Assembly (NCBI GenBank): GCA_018266075.1
Contig: JAFEBB010000067.1
Coordinates: forward strand, 1 to 40,124
Source: Deltaproteobacteria bacterium
GTDB taxonomy: Bacteria > Myxococcota > Myxococcia > Myxococcales > SZAS-1
Direction: 5' to 3'
DNA length: 40,124 nucleotides
In this document: in pieces, positions 16,504 to 25,305 of the stretch
How positions within the stretch are numbered: the first letter of the stretch is position 1
How the letters are laid out: every line of letters begins with the position of its first letter
The notes under the pieces: generated by a model
Told to the model about the DNA's origin: nothing
Databases searched by the model: none
What the model saw: the letters and a program-made list of their open reading frames with translations, nothing else
Program-made: the position numbers and the translations under genes

Positions 16504-16542
16504 ACGGCCCCTTGCGCGCGAGCGCTCGGGGCCGTTCTCATT
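16504..16542 (+). terminator. Hairpin terminator after pckG
   Basis: ACGGCCCC at 16504-16511 pairs with GGGGCCGT at 16528-16535 across a 16-base loop, followed by TCTCATT. The stem is eight perfect pairs; the T tract is weak. It lies 20 bases after the pckG stop. Confidence 0.65.
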
Positions 16543-16547
16543 GCGGG

Positions 16548-17301
16548 GTGCCCCACGTCGTCATCCCGCGCGGCGAAGGAAACCCCGTCGACCTGCCGGC
16601 GATCTGCCTGGTCACCGGCGCCACCGAAAACGTGCGCTGGGTGCCGCGAACGCTGCGCTACTCGAGCCCCTGGTGGTTCGTGGTGCTCCTCACGGTGTGC
16701 CTCTCGCCGGGCTTCTTGATCCGCCATTCCCGGCGTGCTCGTGCTGCGCACGCTGCTCGGACACCGCATCGACGTCGAGCTCCCGCTGACCGACGAAGGC
16801 GAACGCATCGCCGCTCGCGGCGAGCTCACCCGCCTTCTCTGCTTCGGCGCGGTGATGCTGAGCGCAATCGCACTGCCCGTCTCGATTCTCTGGGATGCCC
16901 ACGGCGACAAAAGTCTCGCGCCGATCGTCGTTGCATTGGTGAGCCTCGGCCTGTCCCTGGTCGCAACGTCGATCCAGTCGCTCAGCAGCGGAGAAAAGCG
17001 CGTTGGCGTGCGCGCCATGGACAAGGTCCAGGTCACGCTCTCCGTGCCGAGCGACGCAGCCGCCACGGCCTTCCAGGAGCGACTCCACGGCTGGAAGCCC
17101 GAGCTCGAGGCGGCCTGGAGCACCCGTCGTGCCCCCGAGCCCCGCGACTGCCCCAATCATCCCGGCACGCTCGCCGGATGGATCTGCGGCCGCTGCGGCA
17201 GCTTCGCCTGCGACGCGTGTCTCGAGCGAATTCGCCCGGACGCCATGCCGCTCTGCCGAAGCTGTCTTGCCCGGCGGCCGGCCGGCGTTGCGTCACGGTA
17301 G
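16548..17301 (+). pseudogene. Frameshifted membrane/zinc-finger protein, copy 1
   Basis: From the GTG at 16548 the frame encodes VPHVVIPRGEGNPVDLPAIC and then YSSPWWFVVLLTVCLSPGFL, as in the downstream paralogue. At about 16719-16721 the frame is lost; the homologous sequence resumes in another frame (AIPGVLVLRTLLGHRIDVEL) and runs to the stop at 17301, ending in the Cys-rich CPNHPGTLAGWICGRCGSF region. Alignment with copy 2 is explained by a two-base loss or one-base gain. The rest of the sequence is well preserved, so the lesion is recent, a sequencing error, or a programmed shift (no slippery sequence is seen). Confidence 0.75.
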
Positions 17302-17323
17302 GCAGCAACGCTTTGATGATCGC

Positions 17324-18064
17324 GTGCCCCACGTCGTCATCCCCCGCGGCGAAGGAAACTCCGTCGACCTGCCGGCGATCTGCCTGGTCACCGGCGCGAC
17401 GGAGAACGTGCGCTGGGTGCCGCGAGCGTTGCGCCACTCGAGCCCGTGGTGGTTTCTCGCGCTCGCGGTGACCTGCATCAATCCCGGATTGATGCTCCTC
17501 GCCCTGCCGGCCATGCTCGCCATCCGCGTGCTCACCGGAAAGCGCATGGAGGTCGAGCTCCCGCTGACCGACGAGGGCGAACGACTGTCCGCGCGCGGCG
17601 AGCTCATCCGCAACTTTGCCTTCGGCGCGGTCATGGCGACCGTGATCACCCTGCCGTTCGTGATCGTCTGGGCCGTCAACAACGACAAGGGGCGCCTGCC
17701 GATCAACGCGAGCCTGCTCGCCTTCGGCGCGTCCATCGTGGCGGCGATGGTGCAGTCGGCCACTTCGGGCCGCCAGCGCATCTGGGTGCGCAGCATCAAC
17801 AAAGCGGGCGCCGACGTGGCCATCCCCAGCTCCGAGGCGGCGGGCATGTTCTACAAGCGCCTCCACGGCTGGACACCCGAGCTCGACGCGCCCTGGAGCA
17901 CCCGCCGCACGGACGAGCTCCGCGATTGCCCCTCGCACGCCGGAGTGCCTGCACGCTGGGTCTGCGGCCGCTGCGGCCGCTTCGCCTGCAACTCGTGCAT
18001 GGAGCGCGTGCGGCCGGATTCGATGCTGATCTGCCGCTCATGCCTGGCGCGGCGCACCGGCTGA
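17324..18064 (+). CDS. Membrane protein with C-terminal zinc-finger-like domain, copy 2
   Basis: 246 residues from the GTG at 17324, the position equivalent to copy 1. An N-terminal cytosolic segment (PRGEGNSVDLPAICLVTGAT) precedes hydrophobic spans at about 43-70, 100-125 and 130-150. A basic segment follows, and the last ~45 residues hold C...H...C-x2-C...C-x2-C...C-x2-C (CPSHAGVPARWVCGRCGRFA, then CNSCMERVRP and CRSC), a zinc-binding layout resembling a B-box or zinc ribbon. Such fusions recur in myxobacteria; function is unknown. The end is 17 bases before the CorA gene, so they may be cotranscribed. Copies 1 and 2 form a tandem duplication with a 776-base offset. Confidence 0.75.
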   Translation: MPHVVIPRGEGNSVDLPAICLVTGATENVRWVPRALRHSSPWWFLALAVTCINPGLMLLALPAMLAIRVLTGKRMEVELPLTDEGERLSARGELIRNFAFGAVMATVITLPFVIVWAVNNDKGRLPINASLLAFGASIVAAMVQSATSGRQRIWVRSINKAGADVAIPSSEAAGMFYKRLHGWTPELDAPWSTRRTDELRDCPSHAGVPARWVCGRCGRFACNSCMERVRPDSMLICRSCLARRTG

Positions 18065-18081
18065 TCTGGCAAGCTCCGCCC

Positions 18082-19086
18082 ATGGCCGCGAGCAAGCTCC
18101 GCGTGATCGCGTACGGACCGGACCAGCTCGTCGAGCGCGAGGGCGCCGACCTGCCTGCGCTGGGTGAGCTTCCCGATCTGCCCGTGCTCTGGATCGACGT
18201 GGACGGCACCAGCGACGGCACCGCGGTCCGCCAGCTCGCCGAGCGCTTCAGGCTGCACCCGCTGGTCGTGGACGACATCCTCGCGGAGCACGAGCGCGCG
18301 AAGGTCGACTCGTACGAGACCTACGACTTCGTGGTCATCCGCATGCTCGACGTGACACCCGAGCTGCGCACCGAGCAGCTCTCACTCGTCCTGGGCAAGA
18401 AGCTGGTGCTCACGTTCCAGGGCGAAGAGGGCGGCGATCCGTTCGATCCGGTGCGCGATCGCATCCGCAAGGCGCACGGCCCGCTGCGCGGTGCGGGTCC
18501 GGACCTGCTCACCCACGCGCTGCTGGATTCGGTCGTCGACACGTACTTCCCGGTGCTCGAGCGCTACGGCGAGAAGCTCGAGGATCTCGAAGCGGCGATC
18601 GTCGAGCGACCCACGAACGCGGTGCTCGCGCAGGTGCACAAGGTGAAGCGCGAGCTGTTGCGTGTGCGGCGCGCGGTGTGGCCGCTGCGCGAGGCGCTCT
18701 CCACGCTCGGCCGCGCGGAGACGCCGTTCGTGAAGCCTGAGACGCGCGTCTACCTGCGCGATCTGCACGACCAGACCGTGCAGGTGATGGACCTCATCGA
18801 GACCTATCGCGATCTCGGGAGCGGGCTCACCGACCTCTACCTGTCGAGCGTGAGCAACCGGCTGAACGAGATCATGAAGGTGCTCACCATCATCTCCACC
18901 ATCTTCATTCCGCTCTCGTTCATCGCCGGCGTGTACGGCATGAACTTCGACCGCGCCCAGCCCATGAACATGCCCGAGCTGGGCTGGCGCTACGGCTACT
19001 TCGCGTGCCTGGCGCTCATGGCCTTCATGGCGCTGGGGATGGTCGCGTTCTTCTGGCGCAAGGGTTGGCTGCAGCCCAAGCGCTGA
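18082..19086 (+). CDS. corA: CorA-family Mg2+/divalent-metal transporter
   Basis: 334 residues from the ATG at 18082. CorA is a homopentameric inner-membrane channel importing Mg2+ (also Co2+ or Ni2+). The large N-terminal cytosolic funnel (to about 270) includes FRLHPLVVDDILAEHERAKV and the long stalk helix. The two C-terminal membrane helices carry the selectivity motif GMN at 286-288 (GVYGMNF), followed by YGYFACLALMAFMALGMVAF and the basic tail. The length is typical. The gene follows the zinc-finger membrane protein by 17 bases and ends at a hairpin repeat shared with the convergent PhnD-like gene. Confidence 0.93.
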   Translation: MAASKLRVIAYGPDQLVEREGADLPALGELPDLPVLWIDVDGTSDGTAVRQLAERFRLHPLVVDDILAEHERAKVDSYETYDFVVIRMLDVTPELRTEQLSLVLGKKLVLTFQGEEGGDPFDPVRDRIRKAHGPLRGAGPDLLTHALLDSVVDTYFPVLERYGEKLEDLEAAIVERPTNAVLAQVHKVKRELLRVRRAVWPLREALSTLGRAETPFVKPETRVYLRDLHDQTVQVMDLIETYRDLGSGLTDLYLSSVSNRLNEIMKVLTIISTIFIPLSFIAGVYGMNFDRAQPMNMPELGWRYGYFACLALMAFMALGMVAFFWRKGWLQPKR

Positions 19087-19108
19087 AGCTGAACGGATCC
19101 AATCCGCT

Positions 19109-19135
19109 CCCTTCCCCGCGTGAGACGGGGAAGGG
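19109..19135. repeat. Palindromic intergenic hairpin (REP-like)
   Basis: CCCTTCCCCG at 19109-19118 pairs perfectly with CGGGGAAGGG at 19126-19135 over a seven-base loop, followed by TTGGGGATGGGG. Palindromes of this CCCTTCCCC-type form are widespread dispersed repeats in GC-rich bacteria. Lying between convergent genes, it could also serve as a bidirectional terminator, although it lacks a T tract. Confidence 0.75.
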
Positions 19136-19176
19136 TTGGGGATGGGGCGTCGCGAACATCCGCAGATGGGACTTCG

Positions 19177-20094
19177 TCACTGCGCGCTGGCGTGGAACGT
19201 ATCCAGCGCGGCCTTCACCGGATCCAGATCCGCCTCGGCCACCGGCGCGATGCCCTCGGCCTCGAATGCGGCCTTGAGCTTCGCCTTGCCGGCGTCGTTG
19301 CCCGCGAGCGCGTTGGCGCCGTTGGAGAGCTTGCTGGTGACGTCGGCGTCGAGGCCGTCGCGCACCGCGAGGATGTCGTTCGGGATGTTCGCCGTGGCGG
19401 CCACCAGCTGCAGCTTGGCGGCGTCGGCGCCGAGCGCCTCGTCGCAGCCGTTGGCGTGCGTGGCCGGCTGGGCAGCGGGATCGTCGCTGAAGGTCGCGCC
19501 CACGTCGGCCTCGCCCGAGGCCACGGCCTTGCACACCGCCGCGTGGCTGCCCTTGAAGTCCTGCGACTTGAACAGGCCCGCGGGATCCACCTTCTGCTGC
19601 AGCAGCATGGCCTTGGGGAAGATGTAGCCGGTGGCGCTCGAGGGATCGACCCACGCCGCCTTGAGCTCCTTGGCCTTCTTGAGATCGTCGAGGTTCTTCA
19701 CCGGGCTGCCGGCCTTGGTGAAGATCACCGCGCGGTAGGTGGACTGGCCGTTGCGCACGGTGCGGCCCAGCGCGGACAGCTTGCCCTGGCTCTCGGCGCG
19801 CACGTACGCGAGCGGCGACATCAGCGCCACGTCGACCTGGCCCTTGGCGACGGCGGTCGCGAGGCTGTCGTAGTCGGGGAAGAGCGCGGGACGCGTGGCG
19901 TGCCCGGTGGCCTCGCCCACCCAGCCGGCAAGCGCGGCGGCCTGGGCGTTCGGATCCGACGCGGCCGACGTCAGGCCCACGGTGAGCGTGCCCGCAGGCG
20001 CCGGCGACAGATCCGGCATCCCCGTTCCGGCCGGCTTGGCGGTGGTGCAGCCCACCAGCGTGACAGCGACGACGACCTTGCCCAACGCGCGCAT
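19177..20094 (-). CDS. PhnD-like phosphate/phosphonate-type substrate-binding lipoprotein
   Basis: 305 residues. MRALGKVVVAVTLVGCTT is a lipoprotein signal (lipobox LVGC, Cys 16). The mature part is a periplasmic-binding-protein type II fold of the PhnD family: TLTVGLTSAASDPNAQAAAL, then FPDYDSLATAVAKGQVDVAL and MSPLAYVRA, RAVIFTKAGSPVKNLDDLKK, and GSHAAVCKAVASGEADVGAT. The family binds phosphite, phosphonate or other small ligands; the ligand cannot be fixed from sequence. No ABC permease or ATPase is nearby, so it may work with a distant transporter or as a sensor. The gene is monocistronic. Confidence 0.88.
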   Translation of the reverse strand: MRALGKVVVAVTLVGCTTAKPAGTGMPDLSPAPAGTLTVGLTSAASDPNAQAAALAGWVGEATGHATRPALFPDYDSLATAVAKGQVDVALMSPLAYVRAESQGKLSALGRTVRNGQSTYRAVIFTKAGSPVKNLDDLKKAKELKAAWVDPSSATGYIFPKAMLLQQKVDPAGLFKSQDFKGSHAAVCKAVASGEADVGATFSDDPAAQPATHANGCDEALGADAAKLQLVAATANIPNDILAVRDGLDADVTSKLSNGANALAGNDAGKAKLKAAFEAEGIAPVAEADLDPVKAALDTFHASAQ

Positions 20095-20398
20095 GCAGGA
20101 CCCCTTCGAAGCCGGCCGAGCCGGTGGTCCGCGTTATAGCGCGACTTGGCGAGGGGCTCACCGGGGAAGCGAGAGGGCCCTCGCCTGGGGTGCCGCACCG
20201 AGGAGCTGGAGAAACGGCGAGCGGTGGAGCGGTGGGCCACCGAGGACTCGGGTGGGTGATCGTGCGTGCGTCTGCTCGCCCGCGCGAACAGCGGCCGGGC
20301 GACCGCGGGAACGTTAAACCGGTTGCCGCTGTCGATCGTTGCAAGGTGGGAGCACGCCTTGCCTCGCACGCGCGCGCGCGGGGACAATCGGAGCGTCC
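20095..20398. other. 304-base divergent intergenic region
   Basis: It separates the starts of the PhnD-like lipoprotein and the large carboxypeptidase-regulatory-domain protein and must hold both promoters. I see no repeat, palindrome or recognisable operator; an AACGTTAAACCGG stretch around 20310-20322 is the only AT-richer patch. Confidence 0.45.
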
Positions 20399-23362
20399 GT
20401 GGAAACCCGACCACCCGCCTCTTCCTCGCGGCGCCGCTGGCCGTACCTCGCCGCGGCGGGCGCGCTCCTGGCCAGCGGCCTGCTCGTCGTCGCGCTGCAC
20501 AGCCCCACGCCCGACGAGCCCGAGTCCCCGGACGCGCCGCACACGCCCGCCGCGCATGGGCCCCCGCACGTCGATCGCGACGTCGAGCCCGAGGCCGCGC
20601 CGGAGGACGTGGACGCGGGACCGCTCGCCTTCGCGGTGAAGGTGCTCTTCGAGGGCAAGCCGGTGCAGAACGCGCGGGTGCGCCTGATTCCGGTCGACGC
20701 CGCGCACGGCGCGCTGGCTCCGAACTGTGCCTGCGCGCCCGAGCAGCCCGACGGCGGCGACCTCGACGACGGCGAGCCGGCCGATCCCTCCGATGCACTG
20801 GACGCGCTCGACTCGAGCTGCGCGCTCTGTGAGCCGTCCATCGACGCGCTCTTCGAGCTGGCGCAGCGCGGGGTGGGCTTCCTCCCCGAGTCCGAGACCA
20901 CCACCGGCCCCGACGGCATCGCCCGCTTCACCACCCTGGCCGCGGAGCCGGCGATCTGGGTGGAGGCCAGCGGCTTCCGGCCCGCGTCGATCCTGCCGCA
21001 GTCGAACGACCCGGACGATCCCGACGAGGTGGCGCTCACCCGCGACGGCAACACCAAGGTCTCCGTGCACGACGAAGAAGGCCGGCCCGTGGACGCCGCC
21101 GAGCTGGCCATCTTCAGCGAGTCGCCGTTCTCGCCCCTCACCCGCGTGCTCCACGGCGCGAGCCAGACCCTCCGCAGCCTCCCCGACCAGGTGGACCTGA
21201 CCGTCGTCGCGCGCGCGCCCGGCTTCCTGCCCGCGCAGGTGAACATCCGCGACGCCGAGGAAGACATCGACGTCGAGCTGGAGAAGCCCCGCCACGTGCG
21301 CGGGCGCGTGCTCCACAACGACGCGCCCGTGGTCGGCGCCGACGTCACCCTCTCCGGCGGTGCCGGAGACGTCACCTTGCACGCGCTGAGCACCCCCGAC
21401 GGCCACTTCAGCTTCGACGGCGTGCCCTCGGGCTCCTTCGAGCTCCGCGGCGAGAAGGGCACCCTCCGCGGCAGCCAGGACATCGAGGTCGGCGAGGACG
21501 AGCAGGAGATCGCCCTGCTCCTCACCGACACCGCCAAGGTCGAGGGCACCGTCACCGACGCCGCCACCGGCGAGCCCCTGGTCGACGCGGAGATCGAGCT
21601 CGTCGGCGAGGAGGAGGGCTTCGCCAGCGCGGAGACCGACGAGACCGGGCACTTCACGCTCGACGCCGCTCCCGGCCAGTACCAGCTCCGCGCGACCCAC
21701 GAAGAGCACCTCTCGGTGGAGCGCCCGCTCTCGCTCGCCGAGGGCCAGACCGTGCACCTGGACCTGACGCTCTCCAGCGGCGGGCACGTCGACGGCGAGG
21801 TGGTGGACGGGCGAGGCGAGGCCGTGGCCGACGCGCGGGTGATCCTCGAGGTGGCCGACAACCGCGAGCTGGGCGACTCACGCCGCGTGGCCAACACGGA
21901 TCCCCAGGGGAAGTTCCAGCTCAAGGGCCTGCACGACGGCGCGCACGTGGTGACCGTGGAGGCCGAGGGCCACCCGGCGCTGGTGCAGCCGCTGGAGCTG
22001 CCCTCGGGCGCGCTGCGACTGCAGCTCAGCGACGGCGCGTCCATCGACGGCACCGTGCTCGGCCCCGAGGGCCCGGTCTCGGGCGCGCAGGTGGAGATCG
22101 CCGCGGACCGCCGCTCGGGCGGCGTGAACAGCGCCGAGACCGACGCCCAGGGTCACTTCCACGTCGCCGGGCTGTCGGCCGGCAAGGCGACGCTGGTCGC
22201 GGTGGCCACCGGCCTCGCCGCGAGCGAGCCCGCCGCGCTGGAGATGCACGAGGGCGAGGTCGCGCGCGTGGAGCTGCACCTCGCCAGCGGCCTGGAGATC
22301 CACGGGCGCGTCGAGGACGACACCGGCAAGCCCGTCGCCGAGGCGATCGTCGAAGGCTACTCCGAGGGCGGAGGCCAGGGCCGCGCCAACCTGCCCGGCC
22401 GCAACAGCTCGGGCACCAGCGACGGCGAGGGCAACTTCGTCCTCTCCGGGCTGCACGCTGGCAACTACCGCGTCTTCGCGTACCACGAGGCCTTCGCCCA
22501 GGCGTCGCCGCAGCCCACCACCGCCGGCTCGCGCGGCGTGGTCATCCGCCTCCAGCGCAGCGGCAAGCTCACGGGCCGGGTGGTGACCCGCGGCGGCGCG
22601 GCCGTGCACCGCTTCAGCGTGGAGGGCGAGGAGTTCCGCAGCGCCGACGGGACCTTCACCGTGAAGGACGTCTCGCCGGAGGCCACGGAGATCTTCGTCG
22701 AGGGCAGCTTCCCCACGGTGCGCGTGCCGGTGACGCCGCGCCCAGGTGAGACGGTGGACCTCGGGGTCATCACCGTGGACGACGGCGAGCCGCTCAGCGG
22801 AACGGTGGTCAACGCCGACGGCCACCCGGTGCCGGGCGTGCAGGTCACGGAGATGCCGCCGGAGTACGGCACCGACGAGCCCCAGGGCGACGACACCGGC
22901 GGCGAGCTCGACCTCGACGGCCCGCGCACCGTCACCACCGACGCCGCCGGTCACTTCACCTTCGGCCACCTCCGCCACGGCAGCTACGTGGTGCAGGCCT
23001 CGAGCTCCGCGGGCAGCTCGAGCTCGGTGCGGGCCATGAGCGGTACGGCGGATCTGCAGCTGGTGCTCCAGTCCGGCGCGATGGTGCACGGAGAAGCCGC
23101 GCTTCCCGACGGCACGCCGCTCGCTGAGGGGATGGCGGTCTACGTGGCCGGGGCGATCACCGCGCAGGCGCGCGTTGCCGGCGGCGTGTTCGCCCTGCAG
23201 GGGCTGCCTGCGGGCAGGGCGCAGCTGCTGGTCACCGGCTTCGGTCCGGGCGGGCTGCGCGTCACCGGCGTGCAGGAGGTCACGCTCGCCGCGGGACAGC
23301 TCGCCGACGTGCGCGTGGTGGCCGGCCCGCCGAACCCGCTCACGAATCCGATTCCGGAGTAG
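20399..23362 (+). CDS. Large exported protein of repeated carboxypeptidase-regulatory-like domains
   Basis: 987 residues from the GTG at 20399, with GGAG five bases before it. A basic N-terminus and one membrane anchor at about 14-35 (WPYLAAAGALLASGLLVVAL) precede a Pro/Asp-rich linker. From about residue 75 onward come roughly ten beta-sandwich modules of 75-95 residues. Each carries a core such as 'GxVxDAxTGxPLxDAxIxL...TDExGHFxLxxxPGxYxLxAxxxx', the hallmark of carboxypeptidase-regulatory-like (transthyretin-like) folds. No peptidase domain is present. Such proteins are envelope scaffolds or binding surfaces in Myxococcota. High glycine, acidic and GC content matches the genome. It could be anchored in the inner membrane and extend through the periplasm; no outer-membrane signal is seen. 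Confidence 0.85.
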   Translation: METRPPASSSRRRWPYLAAAGALLASGLLVVALHSPTPDEPESPDAPHTPAAHGPPHVDRDVEPEAAPEDVDAGPLAFAVKVLFEGKPVQNARVRLIPVDAAHGALAPNCACAPEQPDGGDLDDGEPADPSDALDALDSSCALCEPSIDALFELAQRGVGFLPESETTTGPDGIARFTTLAAEPAIWVEASGFRPASILPQSNDPDDPDEVALTRDGNTKVSVHDEEGRPVDAAELAIFSESPFSPLTRVLHGASQTLRSLPDQVDLTVVARAPGFLPAQVNIRDAEEDIDVELEKPRHVRGRVLHNDAPVVGADVTLSGGAGDVTLHALSTPDGHFSFDGVPSGSFELRGEKGTLRGSQDIEVGEDEQEIALLLTDTAKVEGTVTDAATGEPLVDAEIELVGEEEGFASAETDETGHFTLDAAPGQYQLRATHEEHLSVERPLSLAEGQTVHLDLTLSSGGHVDGEVVDGRGEAVADARVILEVADNRELGDSRRVANTDPQGKFQLKGLHDGAHVVTVEAEGHPALVQPLELPSGALRLQLSDGASIDGTVLGPEGPVSGAQVEIAADRRSGGVNSAETDAQGHFHVAGLSAGKATLVAVATGLAASEPAALEMHEGEVARVELHLASGLEIHGRVEDDTGKPVAEAIVEGYSEGGGQGRANLPGRNSSGTSDGEGNFVLSGLHAGNYRVFAYHEAFAQASPQPTTAGSRGVVIRLQRSGKLTGRVVTRGGAAVHRFSVEGEEFRSADGTFTVKDVSPEATEIFVEGSFPTVRVPVTPRPGETVDLGVITVDDGEPLSGTVVNADGHPVPGVQVTEMPPEYGTDEPQGDDTGGELDLDGPRTVTTDAAGHFTFGHLRHGSYVVQASSSAGSSSSVRAMSGTADLQLVLQSGAMVHGEAALPDGTPLAEGMAVYVAGAITAQARVAGGVFALQGLPAGRAQLLVTGFGPGGLRVTGVQEVTLAAGQLADVRVVAGPPNPLTNPIPE

Positions 23363-23368
23363 CCACGC

Positions 23369-24328
23369 TCAGCCCAACCGATCGAGCGCCGCTTCCAGCC
23401 CCGCGTCGCTCGCTTCTCGCCACGCCTGCTGCAAGAGCACCCGTCCGAACCAGGCGGGCCGATGGATCGACGTCCGCGCGGGCACCTCGACGAGCGCCGG
23501 CAACGGCTCAGCGACCGGCTCCGTGACACCGCGCGCGTGCGCCAGGTTGATGAACGCCAGCGCGTAGAACGTCAGCACCACCACCCGACAGACTTGAAGT
23601 CGCGCTGCCTCGACGCCATCCGGTGCGTGCCCGAAGTAGTGCTGGTGCAGCTCCGCGCGTCGCTCCGGCGTGGGGAACGCGTAGACGCCGAGCTCTGCGA
23701 GGTCGAAGAACGGATCACCCGCGCACGCGAGCTCCCAGTCGACCAGCCAGAGCCGCTTGCCGTCGAAGAGGAAGTTGTTCGGGTTGAGGTCGTTGTGACA
23801 CGCGGCCCTCGACTGACGCTGGCGCAACACCTCGCCGAGCTCCGCCACGCGCGCGACGAGCGCGTTCGCGTACTCGGGCACCACGACGCGTGAGAGCGCG
23901 GGCGCCATCGCCGCCACGGCGCCGGGGATGGTCATGAAGTCGGGGAACAGCGGGCCTTCGTGCAGCGAACGCAGCAGCCGCGCCACGTGCTCCGCCGCTT
24001 GTCCCCCGCTGCCGATCCACTCGCCGAGCATCACGCCGGCGATGAACTCGGAGATGGTCACGCCCGTGTCGGCGTTGGCGTAGCGCAGGCGCGGGGCGAT
24101 CCCTCGCTCGGCGGCGAGGGTCATGCACGCGACCTGGCGTCGCGGGTCGTTCATGGGCAGTGGCCCCTGGATTCGCCGCAGCACGTGGTTCCGCCCGCCG
24201 ACGGCGATCTTGAGCACCGTGGCGCCGGAGAGCCCGCCCGCAAGCCGGTCGCAGCCCTCGATCCGCGCGTCGCCGAACGCCGCGCGCAGCGCCTCGGCGA
24301 TCACCGGCTCCTCGATGGGCGCGCTCAT
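23369..24328 (-). CDS. Aminoglycoside/choline-kinase-type phosphotransferase
   Basis: 319 residues from the ATG at 24328, which overlaps the TGA of the upstream gene (ATGA). The fold is kinase-like: GGLSGATVLKIAVGGRNHVL at the N-lobe (31-50), the catalytic loop CHNDLNPNNFL with D180 and N185, and the metal-binding VDWELA (D197). This layout is typical of APH-domain proteins such as choline/ethanolamine kinases; WELA and NDLxPNN favour a small-molecule alcohol or thiamine-like substrate over an aminoglycoside. The substrate is unknown. Translation is coupled to the 159-residue gene upstream. Confidence 0.85.
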   Translation of the reverse strand: MSAPIEEPVIAEALRAAFGDARIEGCDRLAGGLSGATVLKIAVGGRNHVLRRIQGPLPMNDPRRQVACMTLAAERGIAPRLRYANADTGVTISEFIAGVMLGEWIGSGGQAAEHVARLLRSLHEGPLFPDFMTIPGAVAAMAPALSRVVVPEYANALVARVAELGEVLRQRQSRAACHNDLNPNNFLFDGKRLWLVDWELACAGDPFFDLAELGVYAFPTPERRAELHQHYFGHAPDGVEAARLQVCRVVVLTFYALAFINLAHARGVTEPVAEPLPALVEVPARTSIHRPAWFGRVLLQQAWREASDAGLEAALDRLG

Positions 24329-24804
24329 GAGCCGAGCCGTGCGCTGAGCCGCTGCCACGCTGCCTGATCCTTTGGACGCTCCCAGTCCCAGCCGATGCGC
24401 GCCCAATCGGCGTCGTCGGGCGAAAGCTCGAGCGCATCCTTCACGAACGACGCGGTGGCCACGAAGAACTGCGAGCGGTACGGGAACAAGAAGCCGCCCT
24501 GCGCCTCACGGCAGGCGCGCGCGTCGTCGTAGCGGCTGAACCACGCGTTCAAGAAGCCGCCGGGTTCGCGCGGGTAGAGCCGCTCGGTGGAGTCCGTCAG
24601 CGCCCGCTTGAGCGAGGCCCACGAGTCGTGCCCCGCTTCGAGCGCGATGACGGTGAGCGCGTGCTTGAGCTGGATGCGCGAGGGCGCGAGCGAACGAAGC
24701 GCCTGAAAGCGCGCCACGGCGTCGGGATCACTGCGCCGCAGCGACTTGAGGAGGAGACGCGCGCGGATCTTCGCGTCGTCGAGGTTCTTCGGCTGCCGGA
24801 ACAT
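24325..24804 (-). CDS. Conserved hypothetical protein (159 aa)
   Basis: The N-terminal half contains FQALRSLAPSRIQLKHALTV followed by IALEAGHDSWASLKRAL, a helical motif (LKHALxVIAxExGxxSWxxLK) recurring in small cytosolic bacterial proteins, often as a leader to other domains. The C-terminal half is rich in aromatic and acidic residues (WFSRYDDARACREAQGGFLF, DALELSPDDADWARIGWDW). It overlaps the start of the phosphotransferase gene by four bases, so the two are probably coexpressed. Function unknown. Confidence 0.75.
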   Translation of the reverse strand: MFRQPKNLDDAKIRARLLLKSLRRSDPDAVARFQALRSLAPSRIQLKHALTVIALEAGHDSWASLKRALTDSTERLYPREPGGFLNAWFSRYDDARACREAQGGFLFPYRSQFFVATASFVKDALELSPDDADWARIGWDWERPKDQAAWQRLSARLGS

Positions 24805-24963
24805 GAGACTCCTTTGTGCGCCTACCGAAATCCCACTGACCGGTAGAACAAAGAAGCCGTCGGAATGTGATGCAGCCGAGGGTGAGATTCTCTTTCGTGG
24901 GCAGGCGCCCCTCGAGCACCTGCGAGATTGCTAACAAGCGCGGGCGTGGGCGTCAAACGCGCG

Positions 24964-25287
24964 TCACTTCATCGCGGGCAGCGACGGCCAGAAGCTCAGC
25001 GCCGCCACGAACGATCCAAAGAATGCGATGACGATGGTGACCAACGTCGCGATCATCCAGCGACGGCTCGCGATGACCGCGGCAGCGAACCAGGCCAGCG
25101 CGGAGCCAAGCGACCACATCCACAGCCACGTCCGAGAGAGCGCGAACTCGACCCAGTCCGGCGGGTACTCATGGAGCTGCTGGTGCATCGACGCGTAGCC
25201 GCGCATCGAGACGTTGAAGCCCATTTCGAGCAGAAGCAGCGCGGCTGTCCCGACGACGACGAGCTCGAGCTGAGGCGTGCGCCGCAT
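24964..25287 (-). CDS. Small integral membrane protein (107 aa)
   Basis: Three hydrophobic segments are visible: about 9-28 (LVVVGTAALLLLEMGFNV), 52-72 (WLWMWSLGSALAWFAAAV) and 77-98 (MIATLVTIVIAFFGSFVAAL), with a basic RR between the second and third. The family is not recognised. The gene lies 18 bases after the end of spmB on the same strand, so it may be the last gene of that unit. Confidence 0.7.
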   Translation of the reverse strand: MRRTPQLELVVVGTAALLLLEMGFNVSMRGYASMHQQLHEYPPDWVEFALSRTWLWMWSLGSALAWFAAAVIASRRWMIATLVTIVIAFFGSFVAALSFWPSLPAMK

Positions 25288-25305
25288 GCGCGAACGATAT
25301 CGCGG

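Noticed and set aside
14382-17156. 924-codon open frame on the minus strand opposite pckG
   Set aside because: It is a GC-rich antisense shadow: the plus strand encodes a perfect PEP carboxykinase and the minus translation is low-complexity.
19025-21787. 920-codon open frame on the minus strand
   Set aside because: It runs opposite CorA and the large repeat protein and through the PhnD-like gene in another frame; its composition is that of a codon-bias shadow.
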